Assembly (NCBI GenBank): GCA_021769295.1
Contig: JAETTD010000012.1
Span: 1 to 63,118 of the forward strand
DNA: 63,118 nucleotides
Direction: 5' to 3'
Source: Bacillota bacterium
GTDB taxonomy: Bacteria; Bacillota; Clostridia; Peptostreptococcales; Anaerovoracaceae
Below the pieces are notes generated by a model. The model did not search any database. It saw only the letters and a program-made list of their open reading frames with translations, and was not told the origin of the DNA. Below, piece by piece: positions 17,944-26,900 of this stretch. Both the position numbers and the translations under genes were made by a program. Every line of letters starts with the position of its first letter. Positions within the stretch are counted from its first letter, which is position 1.

Positions 17944-19423
17944 TTTTGACGCCCACAGCATCAAGTTCAGGCTGTGGGTATATTTTGCAGCAATCGGTTT
18001 AAGCGTTGTTGCCTTAATTTGGTTCCTCCAGTTATTCTTTATGAATAACTATTACGAGCAGATGAAAGTACGCGAAGTTGCAAGAATCGCTTCGTCTATT
18101 TCTCATTCCTATCAACGGGATGACAGCAGTTTAACTACGTCCATACAGGAACTTTCAATCAGCAACGATTTTTATGTTATGATGGAATCCGAAAGCGGAA
18201 TGCTGTTCTTTTCTCCTACCCAGGAAAGCCGTTTCCCGCTGACTTTATATCTTGAGCAGACGTCCCAGCTTAAGAAAATGATTAAAAAATCCAATGGCAC
18301 GCCTGTATCTTTTAAAATAGATGCAGGTCTTGACGAGTATAAAATATTGGCCTACGGCTGCGAAATATTAAATTCGCAAGGCGAAGCTTCCAATTTATAT
18401 ATATTTTCGCCACTTTATCCCGTTTCTTCTACGGTTACCATACTCCGGCACCAACTTGCCTACGTTACGCTCTTGACTCTCATACTGGCATTTACTCTGG
18501 CGATTTATTTTGCCACCCGCATATCCAAGCCTCTTGAAAGCATGACCGATACTGCAAAGGAAATGGGTACAGGAAACTACGATGTAAAATTTGAAGCCAA
18601 TTCTTATTCTGAAATAAACAACCTTGCCGACACGCTGAATACGGCAGCTTATGAACTGGGAATGGCGGACAACAGGCTGAAGGATTTGATTGCCAACGTT
18701 TCTCATGACCTGAAAACGCCCCTTACCATGATTCGCTCCTATGCAGAGATGATTCAGGACCTTTCCGGCGACATTCCGGAAAAGCGAGCTGCTCACCTTC
18801 AGGTTATAATGGATGAATCCGACAGGCTCAATCAACTGGTAAGCGATATGGCTACCGTTTCTGCAATGCAGACTCATAAAACCAAGCTTGAGCGTTCTGT
18901 TTTCAACTTAGGAGCCGCTGCATCCTCCATATTGTCTTCCTATGATATTCTATCTGAGCAGGAGGGTTATAAGTTTATATTTAACGCCCCTAAAGAATGT
19001 TTCGCTTACGGCGATGAAAACCGAATAAAGCAAGTTCTTGCAAACCTTGTAAACAACGCCGTCAAATACTGCGGTGAGGATAAAACGATTATCGTAAATA
19101 TAAGGAGAAGCGGTAAAAAATACAGAGTGGAAATCGCAGACCACGGCCCCGGAATTTCTCAGGAAGAGCTCCCTCACGTATGGGACCGATATTACAAGAC
19201 CAGCACAAACTATATCCGCCCTACTGAAGGCAGTGGTCTCGGTCTGTCCATAGTAAAAGGAATCCTTACTTTACACCATGTAAACTATGGGGTAACAAGC
19301 AAACTGGGGAAGGGCACAACCTTCTGGTTTGAGCTGCCTTATATGAAGAAGGAAAAGGAAAAAGAGCAGGAGCGCAGCAAGGGAATCCCCATGGATCCCG
19401 CTTCAATAGAGGAGCTACAGTAG
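17927..19423 (+). CDS. Sensor histidine kinase
   Basis: 498 residues, starting with TTG within the response regulator gene (AGAGGAG at about 17908-17914). A first membrane segment (about 14-36), an extracellular sensor region (about 40-165), a second membrane segment (about 168-188), HAMP (about 190-245), HisKA with the phosphorylated histidine in ANVSHDLKTPL (about 260-270), and HATPase with DHGPGIS and GSGLGLSIVKG. The extracellular region has no domain I can name. No target gene is obvious nearby. Confidence 0.95.
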   Translation: MNTKISFDAHSIKFRLWVYFAAIGLSVVALIWFLQLFFMNNYYEQMKVREVARIASSISHSYQRDDSSLTTSIQELSISNDFYVMMESESGMLFFSPTQESRFPLTLYLEQTSQLKKMIKKSNGTPVSFKIDAGLDEYKILAYGCEILNSQGEASNLYIFSPLYPVSSTVTILRHQLAYVTLLTLILAFTLAIYFATRISKPLESMTDTAKEMGTGNYDVKFEANSYSEINNLADTLNTAAYELGMADNRLKDLIANVSHDLKTPLTMIRSYAEMIQDLSGDIPEKRAAHLQVIMDESDRLNQLVSDMATVSAMQTHKTKLERSVFNLGAAASSILSSYDILSEQEGYKFIFNAPKECFAYGDENRIKQVLANLVNNAVKYCGEDKTIIVNIRRSGKKYRVEIADHGPGISQEELPHVWDRYYKTSTNYIRPTEGSGLGLSIVKGILTLHHVNYGVTSKLGKGTTFWFELPYMKKEKEKEQERSKGIPMDPASIEELQ

Positions 19424-19463
19424 AGCACAGACGCAGAGCGCTATAGCTGCTGGCGGGTGTTGG

Positions 19464-19535
19464 CTGGGGCTGCGGTGGCTGACTGGGGCTGCGGTGGCTG
19501 GCTGGGGCTGCGGTGGCTGGCTGGGGCTGCGGTGG
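19464..19535. repeat. GC-rich 19-bp minisatellite (about 3.8 copies)
   Basis: CTGGGGCTGCGGTGGCTGG repeats at 19464, 19483, 19502 and 19521 (the last cut after 15 bp), nearly identical. Its composition contrasts with the surroundings. It abuts the GTATAC element directly. Confidence 0.92.
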
Positions 19536-19654
19536 TATACTTTTGGGGCGAATCCGTATACAAAGTATACAAAAACGCCAAAAAGGTATACCCCAGGGAT
19601 ACATATTCGCCAAATCCGTATACAAAGTATACCGAAATCTGAAATATGTATACC
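19534..19654 (+). repeat. GTATAC modular repeat element, copy A
   Basis: About 120 bp containing GTATAC (19535), GTATACAAAGTATAC (19556-19570), GGTATACC (19585-19592), GGGATAC (19596), GTATACAAAGTATAC (19618-19632) and GTATACC (19648-19654). An inverted copy with the same modules at the same spacing is at 58382-58501. No convincing gene fits it. Confidence 0.88.
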
Positions 19655-19715
19655 TACACTCGGAACTAACCGCTACGGGGTTCCCCCTCTTCTGCGGTTC
19701 TCACAAGTCGATTAT

Positions 19716-20420
19716 TTAGATGTTGATATGTACCGCATTGCCCATTCCCGGCGTTCCGTAATACGAATACTTTGCGCCGAGCTCATAGGCTTTAGCCTTG
19801 ACCTTGGCTTTTGACGCTCCCGGCACATAAATATCAGCCGCTTTGCCTTTCAAATGCATTGACCCCGATATGCCCCCAACCTGCCTGTTGTATGCAGTGC
19901 AGCGAACGCCTGACGTTATAGTAATGGGAACGCCGAAATAAGCCCTTAAATTGTCCAGCAGCCTAACCAGCTGCATATCGGGCTCAGCAGGAAATCCGCT
20001 GCAGCATTTGCCTTTGCAGCCACATCCGAATTCATCCCTCTTGAAATACCTAATACTGCTCCACTCTGATGCTTGGCTTTTGTAAAGCAGAGGCAGCGTC
20101 TTCCTCCCTGCAATGCCGTCGGCTGCTAACCCCTTTTTCTTTTGAAACTTTTTAACGGCTGCAATGGTTTTGTTTCCTATTAGGCCGTCAACCGTGAGTT
20201 TTGCTCCGTTATCATTTAATTTTGTCTGCATACTTTTGACTGATTCAAGGAGCTGCTTTTCGGTCTTTGGCCCGTAAATCCTATCCACAACAAGTCCATG
20301 GTCTTTCTGAAAGTTCCCGTAAGCCGCCTTTAGCAGCGGACCTTCTATGTTGTCTATTTTCCCTGTGTAGTAATAGCCATAATAATATAAATTAAGTTGT
20401 CGCTGTTTTATGTTAAGCAT
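19716..20420 (-). CDS. Endolysin: peptidoglycan-binding and M15-type peptidase
   Basis: 234 residues from the ATG at 20420 (MLNIKQRQLNLYYY), which follows AAGGAG; a longer frame would read back through a terminator. Residues about 1-105 contain peptidoglycan-binding repeats (IYGPKTEKQL, VDGLIGNKTIAAVKKFQ). Residues about 125-234 are an M15-type peptidase (ITSGVRCTAYNRQVGG, MHLKGKAADI, AVHINI with zinc-binding H, D and H). It should cut wall peptides at lysis. It is the last gene of the tail operon, behind two terminators; its partner holin lies 10 kb upstream. Confidence 0.85.
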   Translation of the reverse strand: MLNIKQRQLNLYYYGYYYTGKIDNIEGPLLKAAYGNFQKDHGLVVDRIYGPKTEKQLLESVKSMQTKLNDNGAKLTVDGLIGNKTIAAVKKFQKKKGLAADGIAGRKTLPLLYKSQASEWSSIRYFKRDEFGCGCKGKCCSGFPAEPDMQLVRLLDNLRAYFGVPITITSGVRCTAYNRQVGGISGSMHLKGKAADIYVPGASKAKVKAKAYELGAKYSYYGTPGMGNAVHINI

Positions 20421-20442
20421 TTGTTTTTCTCCTTTCACTTTA

Positions 20443-20467
20443 AAAGACAGCCCTTGCGGGCTGCCTT
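20443..20467 (-). terminator. Intrinsic terminator between tail-tip protein and endolysin genes
   Basis: Minus-strand hairpin around GCAGCCC/GGGCTGT (arms about 20458-20467 and 20443-20453) followed by a T run, directly upstream of the endolysin ribosome binding site. It would reduce endolysin expression from upstream. Confidence 0.7.
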
Positions 20468-20475
20468 GATTACCT

Positions 20476-20865
20476 TTATTTCCATTTGCCTCTCGCACTA
20501 ATGCCATAAACTTGCACAGAAGTGACGTTTTGGTTGCCGCAAAAATATATAGTTACCGCATCCTTTGATGGACTTCTAAATTCTCCCCAACCTACTCCTG
20601 TTCCTGGATGGCCATTTGCAGTTCCTTCAATTGGCGGACTAACAAAGAGCCCCGCAGGAAAATTATATACTTTTCGGAAAAGATATCCTCCTAATAAAGA
20701 ACCATCTGCCGTAAAGGTGTCGTTAAAGCCTCCTGCCCAACATTCAGCTACACCGCTGTTCCATTTACGCCACGTCCATATCCCGGATGTGCCTTGCTCT
20801 ATTACATAATCAGCTATCAACCCCAACTTTCGGCACATTTCTTTTAGCAAATTATACAACCTCAT
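20476..20865 (-). CDS. Phage tail-tip accessory protein, copy 2
   Basis: 129 residues. The first 45 residues (MRLYNLLKEMCRKLGLI, then TSGIWTWRKWNSGVAECW) are nearly identical to the protein at 21060-21452, and both end in GKWK or GRWK, but the middle 75 residues differ strongly. Conserved attachment ends with a variable centre suggest a receptor-binding or decoration protein on the fibre. The IWTWRKWNSG box is common at the end of tail modules of Firmicutes phages (from memory). Confidence 0.75.
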   Translation of the reverse strand: MRLYNLLKEMCRKLGLIADYVIEQGTSGIWTWRKWNSGVAECWAGGFNDTFTADGSLLGGYLFRKVYNFPAGLFVSPPIEGTANGHPGTGVGWGEFRSPSKDAVTIYFCGNQNVTSVQVYGISARGKWK

Positions 20866-20898
20866 ATCAACACCTCCTTTCTTTCTGCTCTGCCGAGC

Positions 20899-20967
20899 TT
20901 ATTTTGTTCGTTTCCAAAAACACACTGCGATGTACGGCGGCATGCTGTTGTGAGCAGCATTGCCGCC
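20899..20967 (-). pseudogene. Leftover C-terminus of a second tail-fibre gene
   Basis: The minus strand encodes AAHNSMPPYIAVCFWKRTK and a stop, almost the same as the end of the fibre protein at 21486-23345 (TAHNNMPPYTTVYFWKRTK). It stands in the same position relative to the 20476 gene as the intact fibre gene does to the 21060 gene. So a fibre-end plus tip-protein cassette was duplicated and one fibre end mostly lost. Confidence 0.85.
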
Positions 20968-21025
20968 ACGGTTATTGAAATGCGGAAAAGTCGCTGTCCA
21001 TATTGTAATATCCTTTTTCTACTAC

Positions 21026-21052
21026 AAAAGGCAGCCCATGCAGGCTGCCTTT
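21026..21052 (-). terminator. Intrinsic terminator after tip-protein copy 1
   Basis: AAAAGGCAGCC (21026-21036) pairs with GGCTGCCTTT (21043-21052), loop CATGCA. It lies just past the stop codon of the 21060 gene. Confidence 0.8.
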
Positions 21053-21059
21053 ATTACTT

Positions 21060-21452
21060 TTATTTCCACCTACCCTTACAGCTGAAAAAGATTTTCCCGC
21101 TCCACGACAACGACGTGGTGCAATATGGCCTAAAACCAATCTCCGTCTTGTTTATGCTTGATATATTCACTGTCGTTAGCCCAGTTCCGCCGCAAGCTGA
21201 TGCGGTTATTGCCGGGGCCGAAATAAAACTAACTACCGCTGGAATTGATATTTCTGAATTGCAATAAAAACCGTACTGAGATGTGGAAGTTAAAGAATAT
21301 GTAGTATTTGATGTTGGATTCAACCAACACTCAGCCATTCCGCTATTCCACTTCCGGTATGTCCATATCCCGGATGTGCCCTGTGCTAATATATAATCAT
21401 CTATCAAACCGACCTTTCGGCAGATTTCTTTTAGCAAATTATAAAGTCTCAT
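21060..21452 (-). CDS. Phage tail-tip accessory protein, copy 1
   Basis: 130 residues, paralogue of the 20476 gene with shared ends and an unrelated-looking centre (NPTSNTTYSLTSTSQYGF region instead of GGFNDTFTADG). It follows the intact fibre gene by 33 bp with a good AGGAGG site. Probably a fibre-tip or decoration protein that fixes target specificity; this is inferred from position and the variable centre. Confidence 0.75.
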   Translation of the reverse strand: MRLYNLLKEICRKVGLIDDYILAQGTSGIWTYRKWNSGMAECWLNPTSNTTYSLTSTSQYGFYCNSEISIPAVVSFISAPAITASACGGTGLTTVNISSINKTEIGFRPYCTTSLSWSGKIFFSCKGRWK

Positions 21453-21485
21453 ATTAACACCTCCTTTCTTCCTGCTCTGCCAAGC

Positions 21486-23345
21486 TTATTTTGTTCGTTT
21501 CCAAAAATATACTGTAGTGTACGGTGGCATGTTGTTGTGAGCTGTATTGCTGCCAACTACTGTCGTCCTTAATCTATATGTATCTGTATCTGACGGCTTC
21601 GTATAACCACTGCTATAGCGTGTGAGTGTTGTAGCATAACCCGGGTTACTTGTTGATTCGCTTGATGCCAGCGACTTGGTGCTTGTGTAAACATTCGCCG
21701 AATTACCGTAATCGTGTAGTAAGTGATAATGCCCCGGCATCTCGCTTGCCGTCAGCTTATGCGTCTTCTCGCCGCCTGTCTTTTCGGCTGTGGCAAATGC
21801 GGTATCACCCTCATTTACCCCCACAAGGGTTCTGCCGGCCGCAAACCGTACCCACGTATGTGTTTTAAATATTTTGTTCGGGTCGTAGTTTGGATTTACC
21901 GTTGTAATCACATGTCCGACAGGATAAATCCAGTCTATTAGTCTAATTAAGACCCCCCCCCCGAGCAATTTTTGTATTTCATCATACTCTGCATCGGTTA
22001 TGGTATAGTCTATGTTTCCGACCCAAAAGCCTTCGTTTTCCGCCTCCTTAAACAATGTCACGCCGTCGCCTCCTGCATGGCAGGACACGACGGTTTTACC
22101 CGTCTGAACGCCGTTTTCAACGGACATGATTTTATCGGTAAGAGTTGCCGCAAACTCATACGTTTCATCTGTCCCGGTGTTGTTTACTATGGTGCTTACC
22201 GTAAAAGCCCAATCCGATGCTGTAAGCGTCCTGCTCTGATAATTTGTGTCCGAAGCTTTTTTCCATTTCAGCACCAAGGTTTTGCTGTTTTTGCCTGATA
22301 CGCTCGAAGCCTTTCCGGTTACGGTAATCTTCGTTGATGTACCTGTATTGCTCGGCGTTCCGTCTGCATTGCACTGCTGATAAATGATTTCGGTAATTGC
22401 AGGCGGCGCATATTCTTCCACAGATATATTGACTGTTTTAGTGTCCGTTCTGCCTCTGCTGTCTGTAACCGTTACCTTTACCGGTATGGTGCCGAAGCCG
22501 TTTATCACATTTGATGTGAACTTAGCCGCGTTATATGTTACACCGTCAAAAACCGTGCTGTACGATTTTATGGTGGAGCTGTACGCGCCTGCGGCAGTTA
22601 CATCTACGTTTAACTGCGATAAGCTCTGCGCATAAAGGCCAAAGGCAGTCTTTACCTTCTCCACCGCTTCCGCTATGCTTACACTGCTTATCTTTGGCTT
22701 AAACTCTGCCGTGTACGGCACGGTAACCGTTAGATTTACGGTCTTTGTGCCTATCAAGGTGCTGCCGTTATATGTGTTGCAGGTAATTACCACTGTTCCG
22801 GAGGTGTTTCCCGGAATCTGGTTTGCCAGAGATTTAGTCACAGTCCAGGATTTGGAAGTTGTAACTCCCGTTCCGATAGTGCCCGATGAAGACCCAATCT
22901 TATATGTCAACGTATGTGTGAAGGCTGATGAAGCCCTCGGGGTGTTTATGGTTACTGCGCTGCCAAGAGCAATGCTTGCTGCCGACAGGGTCGGCGTAGT
23001 CGCTCTCGGAATTGTCGTTAAAGTCAGCGAATTGGACGCATGTAATGTTCCCAGCGACGTGCCTGTTACCGTAAATGATGCGCTGCACGATACGCTTCTG
23101 CTTCCGTCTGCATTGTGCGTTATGGTCTTGCTTGCGCTTCCTATCCACTGGGCGGATGTGGACTTTGATACCGTGTTTGTAAAACTGTAGCTTGTTCCGT
23201 CCAGCACTATGGTTCCGGGACAGTTGTAGTTCGACCACGAAACCCCGTTTCCGTAATAATATACATTTGCCGTAACAACGGATGTATTGTTTGATGTGTT
23301 TATTCCTGATTCTGATAATGATATGGCTATATATCCTCCTGCCAT
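21486..23345 (-). CDS. Tail fibre / receptor-binding protein with G10 tract
   Basis: 619 residues. Residues about 1-330 are S/T-rich beta repeats of the DUF859 type found in siphophage tail proteins. About 330-450 is a second beta module. From about 463 a collar/tip-like C-terminal domain (VGHVITTVNPNYDPNKIF, GHYHLLHDY, and the end MPPYTTVYFWKRTK) probably trimerises and contacts the cell; the HxH pair could bind metal. Codons 462-466 contain ten consecutive G (21953-21962 on the plus strand as C10), so slippage would remove the tip domain. In the present sequence the frame is open. Confidence 0.85.
   Translation of the reverse strand: MAGGYIAISLSESGINTSNNTSVVTANVYYYGNGVSWSNYNCPGTIVLDGTSYSFTNTVSKSTSAQWIGSASKTITHNADGSRSVSCSASFTVTGTSLGTLHASNSLTLTTIPRATTPTLSAASIALGSAVTINTPRASSAFTHTLTYKIGSSSGTIGTGVTTSKSWTVTKSLANQIPGNTSGTVVITCNTYNGSTLIGTKTVNLTVTVPYTAEFKPKISSVSIAEAVEKVKTAFGLYAQSLSQLNVDVTAAGAYSSTIKSYSTVFDGVTYNAAKFTSNVINGFGTIPVKVTVTDSRGRTDTKTVNISVEEYAPPAITEIIYQQCNADGTPSNTGTSTKITVTGKASSVSGKNSKTLVLKWKKASDTNYQSRTLTASDWAFTVSTIVNNTGTDETYEFAATLTDKIMSVENGVQTGKTVVSCHAGGDGVTLFKEAENEGFWVGNIDYTITDAEYDEIQKLLGGGVLIRLIDWIYPVGHVITTVNPNYDPNKIFKTHTWVRFAAGRTLVGVNEGDTAFATAEKTGGEKTHKLTASEMPGHYHLLHDYGNSANVYTSTKSLASSESTSNPGYATTLTRYSSGYTKPSDTDTYRLRTTVVGSNTAHNNMPPYTTVYFWKRTK
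21953..21962. repeat. Homopolymer C10 (G10 in the fibre gene)
   Basis: Ten consecutive C on the plus strand, read as CTC GGG GGG GGG GTC in the fibre gene. It lies at the junction between the shaft and the tip domain. Any one-base change shifts the frame and truncates the protein near residue 465. Confidence 0.95.
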
Positions 23346-23354
23346 TTTAACCTC

Positions 23355-26300
23355 CTATCCTAACATGACAAGGTTCAGATTATTACCCTTGCCGGTTATA
23401 TGTTTTCCCTTTCTGAATGCCCAGTTTTCATGCAGTCTCAGTTGATTTTCCACATTTATGTTGCGGACTTCCAAAACCTCGTTTGTAAACCTGGCTACTG
23501 TTACGCCGTTATACCTAAATTCCAATGCATTGTTGGTATATACGGATGTTATCGGCGAATCTGATTTGCCTATGATGATTTCACCATTCTCCAATCTGAT
23601 AAACTGATTTCTCTCAACGATTTCATTGCCTAAAGCAGTAAGCCTTTCTTCAAGCTGGTTGAATTCGAAGCTAAATCCGTCTTCGCTTACCGAAAGCAGA
23701 TTTTCTATTTGCCTTTTATACTCTTCTATATCAGATGTTGTCACATAGCCCTTTAAAACACTCATCGTTATGTCGTTTGACGTCTGAGTAATCTGCGCCG
23801 CCGCATTGCTTATTTCCTTGGAAATATAAGCTTCCGTGTCTTCCGGTGCGGCCGTCCAGTCAGTGGCTTTGTTACTTTTTTCAAGCTTTAGTGTCTCCTT
23901 CTTAATCTCAATCCAATTATCGGCTGTGTATGACGATAAACCGTAAAACAGCAAAAGGCTGTAGCATATTCTTTCATTGGCTTTTGCCATAGAGAAGGTT
24001 GCTTCAAATTTCTGCCACTCTTCCTCGCTTGCCGTAAGCATTCCTTTGCTTGATAAATTAAATGATACATTCGGCGTCGTGCGCTGCAAAAGATAAAGGT
24101 TTCCCGGATTTGTGATATTGCCTCTGTACATGAAAGACAACGTGAGTTCATCGCCGCTATCAATGCAACCATCGTAAGCAAGAGGAATCGCAAACGATGC
24201 AGACGGAACTGCTGCAAAAGTCAGCTTTAAGCCGTCTTCTGTATTTTCAAGAGCTCCTCTTCCGGCAGAATAAAGGCTCACACCGTCTTCACCCTTTGGT
24301 TCTTCTGTTATAGGAAGTTCCTTTGTGTATCTCAGCAAATTTCTTCCGCCTATTTTCAGATTGCCAAAATCCCTCTTGGTCGTATAGGTTTCTGCTACCG
24401 TTGTCTTAAAGCCGTTCACATCCTGCTTCATTTCCGTATACTTATTGCTTATTTCCGTATATTTTGTGTCGACTTCTTTCTCCATGTCCTCCGGAGCAGG
24501 TGTCCAATCGCTAACCTTGTTTCCCAATTCCAGTTTACATTTTCTGATATGCAGATTGGTTCCCACTCCGCCATGGTAAACCCTTACCCACATTCTCGTA
24601 CAATTTTCAAATGCTGCACCCTCAACTGCCGTAGATTTGCTGCTAAAAAAGCTTTTTATACATTGACCTTTTACAACAATTTTCTGCCAATCGGTGCTTA
24701 TCGGTTTGTTAGGCAAATAAAACAACTTGTACACCTGCCTGTTGGTGTTCTCATCACTGCACAACGAAAATTCGACACACATCGAAGTAAGGGATTCGCT
24801 TGCTTCAGGTGTTCTGTATTCGTAAGAAAAGACAAAATCTTTATTTATTATCTCTTCGAGTTCAATAGGTTCCGGCGTGCTCAAAATCCAATGGCCGTAT
24901 GAATTGTTTGATGTATAAGCAGGGAAATCGGTGTATGTAAAGCCTGTCGAATCTTTTATGAACTTCACACCGGCGCTTACTCCATATATACTGAAACCGC
25001 TAAAATCCTTTGTTCCTCTCAGTAAGTTTCTTCCCCCTATTTCAAGATTATCAACGGCTGTGTTAATATCAGACTGCCATATTTTAGTACTTATTTGATC
25101 CTGCAACATATTTAGAGCTGTGCCTTGCGATTGTATCGCTTTTTCAGCATTATCGATGTCAGTTGAAAGCCTGCTGAAAGCCACGCTTAATTCCTGGCCG
25201 GTGTCGTCAAATACAACTCTTGTAGCTTTAATAGTCTTTTCGCTTTGATTTATTTCGGCAAACAGAGAGTCTATGTCAAACTTTTTTGCTGATATGTTGG
25301 CGTTTTCTGCCACCATGTCGTCAACTATTATGGGATTTTTTATAGCATCCGAATGAATCCCGGTTGCATCAAACATAACCTTACCGTCAGCATCCAGAAT
25401 ATATATGTTATAGTCGCTGTTGGCATCCTTTCCGATTTGTACTCTGGTTCTGTTGGTGTCTCTTATGATTATCGTATCTCCGGTGATTTTCAACTGACCT
25501 GACTCTGACTGAACCGTAACCTTATTGGTGTCCAGCTTTCCTGAGATTATTTTGTCTGCTACAAGAGAGATTATCTTAGCACTGTCTATGGTGGCATCTG
25601 AGATTAGTGCGATTGTGGCATTTGCAAAATCTGTTTGCAACACATCGCCGGTGGCCGAACCGAAAAGCAAAGTATTGATATCTGCAATTTCCGCTCTGAC
25701 ACTGCCGATATCCGCCTTCGTGGCATTGAGGTCATTCACCTTGGCATATAGAGCTTCTACCTCCGTAGCCTCTATCTTTCCTGCCAGCATGTGCTCCACA
25801 GCTTCCATTTTGGTGTAAGTTCTTTCCACCATTTTGCTTATAGGGCCTGTCTGGGTGGATGAACTTTCGCTGACGTTCTCGGCTCCCGGAGCCGTAATTT
25901 TTGTTGAAAACCCGCCGTCAAAAGTATGTTCTATGTTAAGGCAAGGCACCGTGTATACTTGGCCTTTGCGACCTGTGAACAGGATATAGTCCCAAGGTTC
26001 GATTCTCGGGTCGCCCAGAGCCAACGGCACCGTTGCCGGATTAAACGAGTATCCGACCACATCCGCCGCAAACAAGTCAAAGTCGCTCTGCTTCATAAAA
26101 GGATTGGAATATTCCATTTTTATCGGACCGCCGTAAGAAAAAGACTTTTCCGGAATCGGATTCCCATTTTCATCCTCATATGAGTTCCCTGCCACCACTC
26201 TCAGTCCCGTCAAATCATAACTGCTGCTGAAAGAAGGCACCTGAATGCATCGTTCTCCTGTCAATTCTATTGATTCGCCTGACGCAATTCTTTTTATTAC

Positions 26301-26900
26301 CACATTTCCGTCCGCATCCTCTGTGGCGCATGCGCCTACAAGCCCTGCAAGATAACATAGAATTTCGCTGCGCTGCAATCCTTTAGGCTCATCCTGTATG
26401 GTTGCCGACGTGTTTATAGAGGAATCAAAATTTATATTCACTCCCGTCTGGCTTGTCAGTTCCTCTGCAACCTGCAAAACCGATGCAGGGTAACTCAGTT
26501 CACTGCTGTAAAGTCCGACAAACTTAGTCGACAAAGAGCCTACGGCCTTTATCTTTAAAACTCCGTCGTTATAGCTTTCTTCACTTACTTCAAACGTTCC
26601 TATTTTCAGATATTCAAACTTATTGCTTCCGTCCTCGTTCTTTCCTGTCAAGATGCCTACTTCCGCTGAGAGCAGGCTGCCCATTAAGCTTCCCGAAAAC
26701 TCCTGTAGCTCTGCCTCCATATAGGGAATATATACAGAGCCGAAAGCCACCTTGTCTCCCATAATTCCCTTGTAAACGCTAAGCTTTTGAACCGTGCAAT
26801 TTATTATTGAATCGGATCTTTTGAGCCTGCATCGAAATGCCCTGGAAAGCTCTTTTACGGAATTTGCAAAATCTGTCGATGTCTTTATCAAATCATTCAC
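23355..26900 (-). CDS. Tail-associated baseplate / hub protein with binding modules
   Basis: 1181 residues. The first 350 or so resemble the tail hub (Tal/minor structural protein) that ends the siphophage tail tube. A helical, coiled-coil-like stretch follows (about 350-620, with EVEALYAKVNDLNATKADI). Two similar beta-rich modules begin with GGRNLLR at about 623 and 852 and look like carbohydrate-binding modules of the CBM_4_9 kind. A final helical stalk and tip follow (about 1060-1181). It probably nucleates tail assembly and contacts the wall. It overlaps the preceding gene by 8 bp. Confidence 0.8.
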   Translation of the reverse strand: MNDLIKTSTDFANSVKELSRAFRCRLKRSDSIINCTVQKLSVYKGIMGDKVAFGSVYIPYMEAELQEFSGSLMGSLLSAEVGILTGKNEDGSNKFEYLKIGTFEVSEESYNDGVLKIKAVGSLSTKFVGLYSSELSYPASVLQVAEELTSQTGVNINFDSSINTSATIQDEPKGLQRSEILCYLAGLVGACATEDADGNVVIKRIASGESIELTGERCIQVPSFSSSYDLTGLRVVAGNSYEDENGNPIPEKSFSYGGPIKMEYSNPFMKQSDFDLFAADVVGYSFNPATVPLALGDPRIEPWDYILFTGRKGQVYTVPCLNIEHTFDGGFSTKITAPGAENVSESSSTQTGPISKMVERTYTKMEAVEHMLAGKIEATEVEALYAKVNDLNATKADIGSVRAEIADINTLLFGSATGDVLQTDFANATIALISDATIDSAKIISLVADKIISGKLDTNKVTVQSESGQLKITGDTIIIRDTNRTRVQIGKDANSDYNIYILDADGKVMFDATGIHSDAIKNPIIVDDMVAENANISAKKFDIDSLFAEINQSEKTIKATRVVFDDTGQELSVAFSRLSTDIDNAEKAIQSQGTALNMLQDQISTKIWQSDINTAVDNLEIGGRNLLRGTKDFSGFSIYGVSAGVKFIKDSTGFTYTDFPAYTSNNSYGHWILSTPEPIELEEIINKDFVFSYEYRTPEASESLTSMCVEFSLCSDENTNRQVYKLFYLPNKPISTDWQKIVVKGQCIKSFFSSKSTAVEGAAFENCTRMWVRVYHGGVGTNLHIRKCKLELGNKVSDWTPAPEDMEKEVDTKYTEISNKYTEMKQDVNGFKTTVAETYTTKRDFGNLKIGGRNLLRYTKELPITEEPKGEDGVSLYSAGRGALENTEDGLKLTFAAVPSASFAIPLAYDGCIDSGDELTLSFMYRGNITNPGNLYLLQRTTPNVSFNLSSKGMLTASEEEWQKFEATFSMAKANERICYSLLLFYGLSSYTADNWIEIKKETLKLEKSNKATDWTAAPEDTEAYISKEISNAAAQITQTSNDITMSVLKGYVTTSDIEEYKRQIENLLSVSEDGFSFEFNQLEERLTALGNEIVERNQFIRLENGEIIIGKSDSPITSVYTNNALEFRYNGVTVARFTNEVLEVRNINVENQLRLHENWAFRKGKHITGKGNNLNLVMLG

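Noticed and set aside
19424-19715. Short open frames across the 19-bp minisatellite
   Set aside because: They arise from a GC-rich repeat without stop codons; no ribosome binding site or protein-like sequence supports them.
20476-23345. Diversity-generating retroelement acting on the tail fibre
   Set aside because: No reverse transcriptase gene is present, and the two tip genes differ over whole segments rather than at scattered adenine positions.
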